This document shows positions 12,547 through 24,605 of a DNA stretch of 64,000 bases, piece by piece; within the stretch, counting starts at the first letter, position 1; each line of letters begins with the position of its first letter. Both the position numbers and the translations under genes were made by a program. The notes beneath the pieces were generated by a model that was not told the DNA's origin, did not search any database, and worked only from the letters and a program-made list of their open reading frames with translations. The stretch comes from Azadirachta indica (Eukaryota > Streptophyta > Magnoliopsida > Sapindales > Meliaceae), in the NCBI GenBank assembly GCA_022749755.1, contig CM040442.1, forward strand, positions 17,272,457 through 17,336,456. Direction: 5' to 3'.

Positions 12547-15500
12547 TGGAAGCGAAGAGGAAGGAGCAAGCCTTTTTTGGATCTTTGATTTTGTTTATGC
12601 TTGCCTGTTCCTCGTGTTTAGGGATGGCAACGGGGCAGGGTAGGAGTGGGGAGGCATGTCCCATTCCCCACCCCATTTTCTATTTTAATCCTCGTTCCCC
12701 GCCCCATTTTCCAGTAAATTTAATGGGATGGGGATGGAGAATCCCCACATGGGAAATGAGTTCCCCATCCCCATATCAATTCTCCATTTTATATTATTTT
12801 TATAAATTAATTTTAATAATATAAGAATTTAATTAATTTAAATAAAAATATTATTAATATATTATTAAAAACACAATATAAATTCTTTTTAATTTTTAAT
12901 TTTTTACTTTTTATTTGTATATTCTATTTTTTATAACATTAATTCATAACTCCATAATTTTTTATTACTAATTACATTTAATTATAATATATAATTTTAG
13001 AAATTATAATATAAAATTATATTTACATATATAAAATTTAATTTATAAATTATAATATATTTATATTATATTTTATTGGGTAATGGGGTGGGGAGAGGTA
13101 AACCAATTCCCGTCCCATTAATGAATTTGGGATTAATTTATCTCCGTTCCCCGCCCTATTTCCCAAAATTTATCTAAATTCTCCCCCGTTGGGAGTGGAT
13201 CTCCATGGGTTTGGGGCCCGTGGGGAATTTTGCCATCCCTACTCATGTTCAAAACTTGGAAAAGAAGTGAAGAATAATGGTACTTCAAGTGCAGAAAATT
13301 TAGTACACGTTGGAGTCATCCTTTATATGCGATCATGGTCGGGGAGGATCAGCAATAGCTGCATTTCCATGGCGATTTCTGAATTTTATGCTTTAAATAC
13401 TCAATACAAAACAAGGGTAATTCTCCACTCAAGAGATTCTGAAGGAGATCCCCTTCGTGCTTTGTCTGCAGTTCAGATATTCATATTGTACAAATTTATA
13501 AAGCAATGGGTCTGATCCTATTTAAGGCTTCTAGCTCGTATAAATGTAAATTCGTGGTTCTGAAGCTTTTGTTCATATAAAGGTGTATTTAGACCAAAGC
13601 ATCACTACAAAATTATAGCTGTGATCATGCATAATTTTCTTGTAGTCATCAACCATACTTAGAGCATTGCTTAAGTTATTTTGTTTCAATCAAGTCAAAT
13701 TTACTCATGTATTGATGCCTGTGATCATGCATTAAATTTATGTATTCATGAGATTAAAGAACCGTCTATTTTCAAGTGCAGCCTTGAATCTCATGCAAAA
13801 AGTAGAATTGATAGCAATCATAAGCACAGAATTATCAACTGAGGGGCAAATTTTGGCAGAATTAGGATCCAGAGCTAAAATTCCTATCATTTCTCTCTTT
13901 TCAAATATCCCATCGTTCCACCACTCATATTCTATTCAAATCGATAGAGATAAAGCTTCTCAAGCCCAAGGCATTGCTGATGTCATCACAGCCTTTAGAT
14001 GGAAAGAAGTTGTGCTCATCTATGAGGACAATACGTTGGGGAGAGAGATCTTTCCTTATATGTTTGATTGCTTTCAAAAGAGTGGTATTCATATTTCTCA
14101 GATGATTGCCATTCCAACCTCGTCCACTGATGATAAAATCGTGGAAAAGTTGTCTCTGCTCATGGCTTTACGAACAACGGTATTTATTGCGCATGTGTCG
14201 CATTCTCTTGCTTCTCGCTTGTTCTTAAATGCGAAGAAGTTAGGTATAATGACTAAAGGGTATGCTTGGATCGTAATTGAGACAACTATGAATTTCTTGC
14301 ATTCAATGGATTCATTAGTTGTTGAGTCCATGGAAGGGGTTTTGGGTATGAGGCATTATATCCCGGCATCAAGGGAGCTCCGCAAGTTCATTCTAAGGTG
14401 GAGAATGAAGATCTTTAATAATGATCCGAACGCTGAGGTATTGGAATTAGATGTCCATGGAATTCTCGCATATGATACAGCTTGGGCTCCAGCAAAAGCA
14501 GCAGAAAAGCTGAAAACTGAGGTTTCTAAAAGTGAAGATAGCAACACAAAACTCCACTTGTTGGATTTAGCCATTATCCAGTCTCCTAAAAAAGGTTTGC
14601 TGTTTTATAAGGAGATACGAAATTGTAGGTTAAAGGGTTTAAGTGGTGATTTTCAAATAACAAACGGGAAACTTATTTCAAGGGCATTTGAAATCGTAAA
14701 TGTGATCGGAATAGGCAAAGATGGCTTAAGAAGAGTAGGATTCTGGAGTCCAGCAACTGGGATTACAAAAGAAATGAATTCACTTGTTAAAATGGATTCC
14801 ACTCTAACAAAGGAAGCCATTACATGGCCAGGAGGATCTGCAGCCATACCAGGAAGTAGTGGTAAGCAGTTAAGGATTGGTGTTCCGGTGAAAAGTGGAT
14901 TTAGAGAATTAGTGAATATGGTTTATGATCCTTATACCAATGCCACTACTGTAGATGGTTTCTGTATAGACGTATTCAAGACTGCCCTTGATTCCTTAAC
15001 ATATGAAGTGCCTTACGAGTTTATTCCCTTTGAGTTTGCTAATAGATCTTATAATGATCTTGTCTATCAGGTTTACCTCCAGATATGTTTAAATCAATGA
15101 GTATTTTTATCTGAAAACTCAAATAAAAATAGTATAGTTTTTAACTTAGAATATTTTTTCATTTTCTTTTTAAGTGTGTTTATTACCGGCAATGCTTTTA
15201 GTTAATAATATGTTCTGATAAAAAAATGACAATTTATGAACTAGAAATTTGATGCTGTTGTGGGAGATACGACAATCACTGCCAACAGATCTTTGTATGT
15301 TGATTTCACATTGCCATACACCGACATGGGCTTTGGAATAATAGTGCCAACTGAGCAGAACAATAATATGTGGATTTTCCTGAAGCCTTTTAAAGCAAAT
15401 CTTTGGCTAACCACTGCTATTTTTTTTGTCTTGACCGGCTTTATAATATGGATTATCGAACATCCTATTAATAATGAATTTCAAGGTTCACGAGCACAGC

Positions 15501-16515
15501 AAATTGGGACGATATTTTGGTATTCCTTCTCGACTCTTGTGTTCGCTCACAGTAAGTACCCAATTATACATATTCCTGAACTCCTTTCAGCAGTTAGGAA
15601 TTTGACTTGGTTGGACTAATTACACTCGCGCATTCACGATATGTCTTGCTAAGCTTTTGTGATTATGATTTGGCATATTCCTCAGGGGAAAAGTTGTTGA
15701 GCAACCTGTCGAGGTTTATATAAATAGTATGGGTGTTTGTGGTGCTTATCTTGAGCTCAAGCTACACAGCAACTTTATCTTCTATGTTGACAGTTCAACA
15801 GATTCAGTTAGCTAGCTTGAAGAATAACTACATAGGGTATCAATTTGGGTCATTTACGGAAGGAGCTATGAGCAGCAACTTAAAATTTCGTAATTGCAGG
15901 TTGAAGAAATCCAAATCTGTTGAAGAATATGCCAATTCTTTATCGAAGGGGAGTAAGAATGGTGGTGTTTATGCTATTATTGATGAAATACCATACATCA
16001 AAATATTCCTTACTAAATATTCTGCCCATTATGCCATGATTGGACCCATTTATCCCGGCTCAAGTGGTTTTGGATTTGTTAGTACTTCATTCCTTACTGG
16101 CTGATTAATTTTAAGTTTTGTGAATGAAATAATATGCTACATATATATAAGTGATAAATAAATTGCAATGCAGGTTTTCCAGAGAGGTTCACCATTGGTC
16201 CATGACATATCAAGGGCTATTGCAAGGCTGAGAGAAGAAGGGACACTAAAAAAGATAGAGGATAAATGGTTTAACGGTGGACATGATCAGTCGAGTTTTA
16301 TGTACGACGATTCTGCAAGTAATCCCTCCAGTTTGAGCCTCAAAAACTTCGGTGGTTTGTTTCTTATCACTGGGTTCTCTTCAACTTTAGCTCTTGTCTT
16401 ATTCTTCATTCTCAAAGTTTATAGTAATAAGCTGGTGCTGGATGCTGCGAGAGGACTGGCGTTTTTAAAGGATTATTTGGTTGAAATTGTTGGTAGGATA
16501 AAGAACGCAGTGTAG
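12547..16515 (+). pseudogene. GLR-A: glutamate receptor-like channel pseudogene
   Basis: Close sister of the intact unit B gene with the same five-exon plan: exon 1 12547-12618 plus 13250-13471, exon 2 13782-15082, exon 3 15245-15551, exon 4 15686-16077, exon 5 16174-16515. It would encode a signal peptide ([14 protein letters not shown]), the amino-terminal domain, ligand-binding halves ([27 protein letters not shown]), M1, pore ([12 protein letters not shown]), M3 and M4. It is disabled four ways. A 623 bp hAT element sits in exon 1. The intron 1 donor is TT instead of GT (13472). The intron 2 donor is AT instead of GT (15083). A TAA stop at 15721-15723 interrupts M3. Exons 2, 3 and 5 remain open, so inactivation looks recent. 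Exon 2 differs from B at about 27 residues by hand count. Confidence 0.92.
12619..13241. mobile_element. Non-autonomous hAT element in GLR-A exon 1
   Basis: A 623 bp insertion bounded by perfect 12 bp terminal inverted repeats, TAGGGATGGCAA at the left and TTGCCATCCCTA at the right. It is flanked by an 8 bp target duplication, CTCGTGTT at 12611-12618 and CTCATGTT at 13242-13249, with one mismatch. Terminus style and 8 bp duplication are those of the hAT superfamily. Both ends are rich in runs such as CCCCGCCCCATTTT, and the centre is very AT-rich. No transposase is encoded, so it would need one supplied in trans. Unit B gives the empty site. The insertion separates the signal peptide from the rest of GLR-A and adds a stop at 12822-12824. 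Confidence 0.93.
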
Positions 16516-16516
16516 T

Positions 16517-16549
<33 letters not shown>

Positions 16550-19039
16550 ATTAATTTATGTATTCTTACAAGTACTTTAGAAAGCTTTCAAGGGGAACAA
16601 ATCATTGAGTATGAGAGAGCTTGTCCATGGAAAGTGATTTTATTTTAATCAGATCATGTATTTGTATATAACTGCATGCATGTAGATTTCTCATAACTTG
16701 AAGCGTGCCACATTTTTCAACTAACTATAGAAAAGGCCTTCCAACAGTATATAATATTGAGTGAAAAGTAATTTTTAGTTGAAAATATAATAATATAATA
16801 ACATAACAGACAATAATATAATAATAAGTCCAAAGATTAAGATTTCTTGCGCTTTGCATATCAATTAAATCCATATATATGACTTTGAATTTTCTTTGAA
16901 TTACTTAATAGGCTAAATACTCTTTTAATTGCAAAAGTTTAGTTTAATATCTTTGTTAATCCAAATAGTTTCAAAATTTTTTTAGAAATTCTAATTTATT
17001 AAAAAATAACAATTATGTCTCAGATAATAATAGTTATTTAAAAAATAATAAATAAATTTTTAAAATTTAAGAAAATACAATATATTACAAAAATATTTTT
17101 AAAATTACAACTAGTTCAATAAATTTATTTAGATTTCAAACTATGGTGTTAGGTAACAATTTTAATTTTTAATTTTATTGAAATATAATTACTAAATTTT
17201 TATTATTAAATTAAAACATACACCTTTAGAACATCTAAAAAATTGAAATTAAATTACATTGACGCTTCAAATTAAGAAGTAAATAAAACACTGGCTGTTG
17301 GATTGGTACGATATTGTGCTAACTCGGTCCTTTTTATAGAAGCCGAAAACAATTACTTTCTCAAACCTTTTAGGCCTTTTTTGGCATTAATTAGAGTATG
17401 TCGATACACATGAGTTGATGTTCACAATTTGAGGATCGCATAGAAGATTACAATTATACTCTTGTCCTTGCATTCACTCATTAGAGGATAAAGAAAAAAA
17501 AAAAAAGAATTTAGGTTATTTTTCCCATCCTATGCATATATCCTTCCTCTAATTTTTAAATAAAAATAAAAATTAAGTTTTATAAATTATTTTTCTAACA
17601 CTTTGATTATTCAAATGAACTTTTAGTTCAAAATTATGATCATTTTATTAGCATTTTATTTTGTTTTTACTTAATAGGTGTGAATAATTTGCCCCCATCA
17701 TTTATTTATTATTTTTTAATACATGTTTCACATTCTATATCTAACCTTATTTACAATTATTTTAAAATAACATAATATCTTATCTTTCTTTGATAACATT
17801 ATATATATATATATATATATATAATGTTATAATTTGTATTTATTTTAATTTGTTGAACAAAGATTATAAGAAGACTTCCAGGAGAAAAATGAACTGATAA
17901 TAAAATTAAATATAATTCAAAAATTGTTATAATAAATAAGTTAGTCAAAATATTGATTACTCTTTGGCGAATTGATAAAGCAATTTCTGTAAATAATGAT
18001 AAAAATAAAAAGGTCATTAAAAAAAGTTGGATAAAAAAGAAAAACTGAACTGAATCAAATTGAACCACATTAGCTCAACTTGATAGGTTGGATTTTATAA
18101 GCACTTTGGATATTGAGTTTTATTTTTTTAATTTTTAAGAAATTTTTTATTAATTAAAAAGTACATAATTTCATCTCTAGGTGATTATTAGTATGACTTA
18201 TTATTTATTTTTTTATTTTTTTTTAATTTTAATTATTTATTTATATTTTCGTGAAATTACTGTATTTTACTAAAATGTGAGTTTAACATGAACCTATTTG
18301 ATACCATATTGGGCTTGTGCAATATCTTGTTTGACCTATTTTATACCTCTAAAACCATCTAAACAACAGGTTATGTTATGATACATAAGGATATTTTGAT
18401 ATTTCTCAATTTTTTCAAAACTTTGTATTATAGTCTCCAATTCTTACATTATAACTTTCAATTGTTTTATTGTCATGCATAATTTTTTTGATTATTTTTT
18501 TGGATGTAGTCTATAAATTAGAGATTGTAATAAAAAAACTGAGAATTGTAATAAAAACAATTGAGTTGACACTAAAAAATTAGAAAAAATTGAATTTGTC
18601 CTTGTGCACCTCAAATTCATTCATATAAATTAGTTTTTTCTTTAATATAAAATTTATCCATATAAAAAATAGTAGGTCAAATAAGTTAATTATCGAATGA
18701 TTATTATTGACAAATTAGATGTATTATTATATGAATTATTGATTAGTTATGACATAATTGTATTTTCCTATCAAACATTTTGGCATGAATACATTACTTA
18801 AGCAATATAAAATTAAAAAATAAAAAAAAGTCAATAGGTTTAATAACATTAACTAAATATACTAAAATTAGTACCTTTAATAAGTCTTGCTATATTTTAA
18901 AAATTATTGATAAGTAAAAAATGTTATTAGTAAAAAATTTTGATGTTAATCATCGTCTGTTAGACATGATGTGACAGTATCTCATAATTTGATTGGAAAT
19001 CATTTGGAATAGATGATAAAAAATTTAGAATTTATATGG
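16516..19039. repeat. Unit A downstream spacer
   Basis: AT-rich DNA after GLR-A. The first part to about 17080 matches unit B (33963-34242 plus 34787-35055). Later parts match unit D (25040-26200) and unit E (54690-54992 plus 59007-59650 and 62860-63110). It includes AT microsatellites at about 16525-16549 and 17800-17822. No coding sequence was seen. The open frame at 17799-18068 on the - strand lies in repeated AT spacer and is not a gene. Confidence 0.65.
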
Positions 19040-20700
19040 TATAAAATATTTTTGTATTATTTAATATCTATTTTATGTTTTTAGTCATTTTAATTAAAAA
19101 TAAAATTATTATTATAAAAAATAAAAATTATGGTGCAATTAAACATATAGTGGGGTGGAAATATCACTACCCAAATGAAAATGATTTGGAGTTGGCCCAA
19201 ATGATTGGGCTTTAGAATTAATGGGCCCCATACAATTTTTTGTTCAAATATTAACCAAAATTTTTTAAAAATTTACATTGTGTTGTGTTTTGTCAGCCAA
19301 TTGAAAGGTTTAATATATTTGTATCTTACATTAGATCATATTAGTCATGATTATGAACTCATTAATGTTCCTATTGGGTGGTACAAGATTTTGAATTTTT
19401 TTTTAATTTTCAATTAAACATATTATTATATTGTTTACTATAATGATTATATAATTGATATTTAATGCATTATTTGCCATTTTAAATTTAAGATTATTAT
19501 AAAAAAATTGATTATTTGTCTATATTTTTTTGTTGATTTGTTGGATCGTTTTGTTGTAAAATTTATAGATCTATTCAAATTTTATTTAAAATCTTGTAAC
19601 TCACTAAGGCAATAGTTTTTTTTTTTTAATCTTAAATATGAATGGATTTAAAATTTGAATAAATTTGAGAATATAAATCTAAATAATTTTAAAAAATATA
19701 TTTGTTCTTTTTGTTAATAAGATTTTAATATAAATATTTAAAAATTAGCATTTTTAAATATAATACCTTATAAATGATTAGATAGATTATATTTATTAGG
19801 AAATAAATAAAAATTATAAGAATATTTTTAAAATTACAATTTATTAGATGAATTTATTTAGATTTTAGAGTTGACGTCAAGTAAAAATTTTTAATTTTAT
19901 TTAAACATAATTACTAAATTTTTACTATTAAATTAAAACACAGACCTTTAAAACATATAATTAAAATTGCCCTGAAGGACTGATCGGAGTGGTTTAGTGT
20001 ATTACTTGATTTGCTTCTCCCCTATTTTCAAACACTATCTTGGAGGTAGGCAAGGAGATTTAAAAAAGAATTTGGGTTTTGCTTAACCCCTTACCTTTTA
20101 AAAAATAAAATATAAATAAACAATATAAATAATTGAAACTAAATTACATTGAGACTTCAAACTAAAAAATAAACACTTCTTGTTGGATTAGTAGTATATA
20201 ATGCCAACTCAACCGTCTTATAGAAGTGAAAAACGATCCCTTTTCAAATCTTTTAATTTTTTTAGGTAATTAGAGGTTGTCCATGATATGAGCTATTATA
20301 TGAAAATTATTGATTAGTTATGACACTGATAAATTTTAATTTTTATTTGAGGATAACATAAAATTTTTTCCCACCCCATGCATATATCAAAAAATTAAAA
20401 AAGATGTCTTTGTTCTAACTTTGAAATAAAAATAAAAATTTATCAATTATTTTTCTAACACTTTAATTATTCAAGTGAACTTTCAGTTAAAAAATATGAA
20501 CATTTTATTAGCATTTTATTTTGTCTTTACTTTAGAGTGCCCAATGGATAATTTGCCCTGATCATTCGTTTATTATTTTTGACATTTTACCTTATTTATA
20601 AATATTTTAAAATACAGATATTATAATATACTACAAATATCCCTTCAAATTTTTAGCGAGTGTTAGATAGTCCCTTAAGATATTGCAATATTTTAAAATA
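19040..20700. repeat. Array spacer block, copy 2
   Basis: Second copy of the 4785-6240 block, with the same order of landmarks through to the stretch ending near GTGTTAGATA. It lies directly before the unit D upstream block, which fixes the unit order gene, spacer, next promoter. No gene was found. Confidence 0.75.
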
Positions 20701-21150
20701 GGGTTATCTTTCCATTTTTTCAAAATTCAAGGAATAAGTAACACTTTCTAAAAATTTAAGAGAAATCGAAATGATAATGAAGGTTAATTATATAAGAAAA
20801 AAATGATACGAAGTTAAAAATTATTAGAAAACTGTCATAATAAATAAGCTACTTAATCAAAATATTAATCTCCTTATCCTCTATAGAATTGACAAACCAA
20901 TTTTTATAGATAATCATGAAAACGAAGAGGACAATAAAAAAAAGTTGGGCAAAAGAAAAATTCGAATCGAACAACATCGACATGATTTGATAGGTTTGAT
21001 TTTATAAGTATTTTAGTTTAAATCGGTTTGAATTTTTTAGAATTTATTGATTGGGTTCACTTTATATAACACCTGCCCTTCCCACACACATGGCAATGAG
21101 GAGTAGAGGCAGGAAGCTGCCTGCTTCATTATGTTTGAAGCGGTGCTTGC

Positions 21151-21191
<41 letters not shown>
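21151..21191. repeat. AT dinucleotide microsatellite
   Basis: Nearly perfect run of AT dinucleotides within the unit D upstream block. In unit A the equivalent position holds only a short imperfect AT stretch near 11020-11040, so the tract has expanded in D or contracted in A. Confidence 0.9.
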
Positions 21192-21197
<6 letters not shown>

Positions 21198-22611
21198 AAA
21201 CTAAATTGAGCCGAGAAAGGGGAAAAACAAGGAAAAAAATGGAAGGAAAGAAAGAGGAAAATAGAATCCGATTAGAATCCATACGATAACCGTTGTGATA
21301 TATTATTTTAAATTTTTAGTAAATTATTTTATCCGATTTAGTTTTATATTTTCTTTTGTAAGTTTTCTAGATATTATATCATGAGTTAATAATTGTTATT
21401 AATAAATACATATTCGAAAGTGACCCTAATAAAAGAGAAAAATTAATCGAAGTGAGAAAATTATTATACTATATTTAAGTAAGTGTTTATATGTATTTAT
21501 ATTGATTTTGATTTTAAAACTAAAAAGTAAGATATTTAATTTCATATAAGTAAATGTTTATAAAAAAAAAAATTATGTTGAGTGCATTTTTTTATTAATG
21601 TGATGCTATATGAATTTTTTTATTTTTGTATTTTTTTTATGAAAATTTTAAAAAGATGACGATAACATCACTCTTGGCTTCGTAATTACAAAGTTGTGAG
21701 GAGAGAGGGGGATATTTTAAGAATAAGAAAATCTAAATATCCATTTTGTGTTTACATCACTTTTAACTTTTTATTTGAATATTCTCGAAATGCATATTAC
21801 ACTATTTTATAAAAACAAAAACAAAAATGAGTTCTCAAGGATAACCAATGATCTTTTAAGATTTATATATAATAATTTTTTTTAAATTTTATTTTCAATA
21901 TTATCTTTTAAATTTAAAATTGAATCAAACCATTTGGGCTTTATCTTTTTTAATTTTCAGTTTCTTTTTAGGGAAAACGATGTACAATATTTTTCAGGAA
22001 AATAACATGAATAAATATAACAAAATATTCATTTTACAAGATATTTCATAAAAAAATATTCTTTTAAAATTTAAAAAAATCTAAACATAATATATTTTTA
22101 ACTTTTCTCTCTTTTTTTTTAAATTTCTTTTAGATTTTTTTTAAGAAATTTTTTCATAGAATTAAAAACAATTTCATCCCTAAACATCGGTAAAACAATA
22201 AATTAATATAATTTTAACAAATTAATCTTGTCTATATTTTTTCCCCTTAATTAAATTGGTTCTTGGCTCCTTGCCAGTTGCTATGCTAGGGACGAAAATG
22301 TTAAAATTGAACACATTGTTATGTCTTAATTTGTCAATTTCATAAAAGTTGAGGGATGAAAATGGTTTTTCTCCAAAGTTTATTTCATCTTTTAAATTCT
22401 TGTGTCTTGTGAAAAGCATCTTCGTTTGTTTGCATTGACTATTCCCCAGCAACAGCTTTCATGCGATTAAGGAAATTACAATGAAATTCCATAGACCATT
22501 CTTGGTATACACAGTTTCAAAAGCAAGATGGTTCCACTCTCACCTGTGAATCGATAATTGCTCACTGATTAGAAAAATCCCAACCTCTTGGGCTCTGTTT
22601 AACCTGGTATT

Positions 22612-22688
22612 CATATATATATATATATATATCTGTGTGTGTGTGTGTGTATATATATATCTGTGTATATATATATATATATATATAT
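22612..22688. repeat. Compound AT/GT microsatellite in the unit D promoter
   Basis: Blocks of AT, GT and AT again, with CTGTG words between them, at the place where units A and B have only ATATATCTATATA (the putative TATA region). The putative core promoter of D has thus been replaced by an expanded repeat. Confidence 0.85.
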
Positions 22689-22828
22689 CAAACTTCTTAT
22701 ATTTTCATTAGCTAGACGTTTAAAGTATAGACTAGTTTTGGATTTTTCTTCTTTTCCAGATTGAATGCTGAAAGCTGGGTCCTGAAACTATAGAGTTGCA
22801 TGAAACTTTCTTTTCCATGGAATATTAT

Positions 22829-24546
22829 TGTGGGGAAAATATGAACAAAACACATGGCAGATGCAAGCCCATAGTAATTTCAACTAACACTAAATGAGGT
22901 GACCTACCTCGCAGTTACCTGGTGTAGAATAAGTCAATAAGCCAAATAGGAACTAGTTTGAAAGCAATTGAGTAAGACACACCTTTAGTTGGGCTCTTCG
23001 TTGTATATTGACAAAATATTCGACACCGTTGTTGACGAATGCAGACGTGACTAGAAATCCTGAGACATAAGGAAGTGCCCATGTAACTAGAAACCCTGTG
23101 ATCTGAGGAAGTGCTCACATGACCAAAAACCCTGGGATGGAAAGAAGTGCCCATGTAATGAAAAACCCTAGAACATGAGGAAATGCCCATAACTTCGGGT
23201 GTGCATGAGAATGCCAATGTAACCAGAAACCTTGGGATGTGAGGAAGCGCTCATGTGATCAGAAACCCTAGGACATGAGGAAACCACGACCATGAACCCT
23301 GGCGAGTATAATAGATGCGGTCTTATGCCAAAGCATGCAAAAGAGGGTTGGAATAATGCCCTCAGCCTTATCTTATGACGAGAAATGTGTGTCGACTTAT
23401 TACAATTAGTATGCTGCTTAGTATTATGACCTCGTTAATGAGGAACCAAGGGTGCTTAAACAAACAGGTACTATAGGGACCAAGTGGATGCTACTCATGT
23501 TCCTCTTAAAGCCAAGATTTACACCCTAAAATATCTTATAAGGGACCACAAAGCAAGAGATAGACAATTTTTGAGTATGGTAGGGGATAATGTGTGCATT
23601 GAGCTGGGCAAAGGTAAGACAGCATTGAAAAGCCGACTATGAGTTAGTAGAGGACCACTCTCTGATTCAAAAGGGTTAACGAGGTTCTACCACGTGGAAA
23701 AGAGGAAAACAACCTTTTTTGCCTTAAATCAATGGAAGATAATTACGTGGTACACATACTTTGGGTGAGGCCAGGACCACTAATCCTCACTTAGCACATG
23801 GTACTGTCTAGAACCAATAGAAATATGCCACCTCACAAGGGTTTAGTAGAATTAGGGCAAAATAACTCGTCCAATCATAGTTCAGCTCTTCCTTTCATAT
23901 AAAAACATATTTTTCGTAGGTTTAAGGTAGGTGAACGTTGATCTTTATCATGAAGCAAGAGAGGAAAGAAATCCATTCTCTAAGAAAAGACTTTGTAGCA
24001 TTCGTTGATCCATGAAATATACTCTCCTAGCATTGTTCTGCCTTTATAAACTTTACATGATTAATTTATGAGCCATTCCTTACTCCCTTAACTTGAAAAA
24101 CATTAATAGAGCCTAGTCTTGATAGATTTCTTTAGACCTTATTCTTTATTCACCATTTTATTTCTAAATATACAATAAGGTTATACCAACGCCATTCAAA
24201 ACTTACTCTTTCTTAAGAGTTAACTTAAGCATTGGAGAGAGGCATCGTTGGTGTGGCAACCTCCGTCAGACCTTTGTGTTGTTTTACAGGAGGTTCACAA
24301 GTTAAGGTTGTGGAGTTAAGGGTTCAATTTGCTCAAGGGTTGGTGACAACAGAGAAGGGTGCTGTGGGCAAGTCGATTCGCGGCTATTTCAACACATAAA
24401 GAAGACCTCAGGCCAATTAATACTTGTTCCAACTTCGAACTACGTGACTTAGTTCCTGAAACAAAGACTGGCGCTGCATCATTGACCATGTCAAGAGCAC
24501 CTAAATCCTTTTCAAGACTTGGTGGTGGCCGAGTGAAATTCCCACA
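22829..24546 (+). mobile_element. Solo LTR (about 1.7 kb) between unit D promoter and start codon
   Basis: A 1718 bp insertion with LTR-style ends, TGTGGGGAA at the left and TTCCCACA at the right, forming an inverted pair that starts TG and ends CA. Inside is a TATA-like box, CATATAAAAACATA, near 23896, with leader-like sequence after it. No primer binding site, gag or pol follows, so it is read as a solo LTR left by LTR-LTR recombination. The flanks (ATTAT left, CCAAT right) are not a clear 5 bp target duplication, so a truncated or otherwise mobilised segment is possible. It contains a 36 bp minisatellite at 23047-23300. Confidence 0.65.
23047..23300. repeat. 36 bp minisatellite within the solo LTR
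   Basis: Imperfect tandem repeat with unit starts (AGGAAGTGCCCATG-type) at 23070, 23106, 23142, 23178, 23242 and 23278. All spacings are 36 bp except one of 64 bp, where a degenerate insert lies. A recurring internal word is AGAAACCCT. The 36 bp period produces a 12-residue periodic open frame on the - strand (22915-23217), which is a by-product, not a gene. Confidence 0.85.
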
Positions 24547-24569
24547 CCAATAAATACTTCATTGAGTTA

Positions 24570-24605
24570 ATGGAGATGAAGAGGAAGGAGCAAGCCTTTG
24601 GTTTT
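24570..24605 (+). pseudogene. GLR-D: exon 1 stub of a GLR gene
   Basis: Start codon and first codons (MEMKRKEQAF) match the start of the unit B protein, preceded by the conserved TACTTCATTGAG leader. After about 36 bp the similarity to GLR stops abruptly and the frame runs into unrelated sequence. The signal peptide core, receptor domains and all other exons are absent, and unit spacer resumes at about 25040. This is the remnant of a fourth GLR gene whose body was deleted. Confidence 0.8.

Larger units (their letters stand above)
20790..22828 (+). promoter_or_regulatory. Unit D upstream block (orphan GLR promoter)
   Basis: Matches the unit A upstream block 10690-12546. It keeps the AAAAGCATCTTC, GCATTGACTATTCC (W-box core TTGACT) and CCCCAGCAACAG words. 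It ends just inside the leader region, where a solo LTR is inserted. The uORF seen in A, B and C is shortened here to six codons ending in TGA. There is an AT microsatellite at 21151-21191 and a compound AT/GT one at 22612-22688. As the coding body of unit D is gone, this promoter is an orphan. Confidence 0.6.

Noticed and set aside
12486..12824. 112-codon frame over the GLR-A start as a separate gene
   Set aside because: It joins GLR-A signal peptide codons with the inserted hAT element; the tail is element sequence.
22915..23217. 100-codon - strand frame with 12-residue repeats as a repeat protein
   Set aside because: The periodicity comes from the 36 bp minisatellite in the LTR; nothing else supports translation.
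23047..23300. Short regular repeats considered as a CRISPR array
   Set aside because: The repeats are contiguous and imperfect with no unique spacers, and the DNA is plant nuclear.
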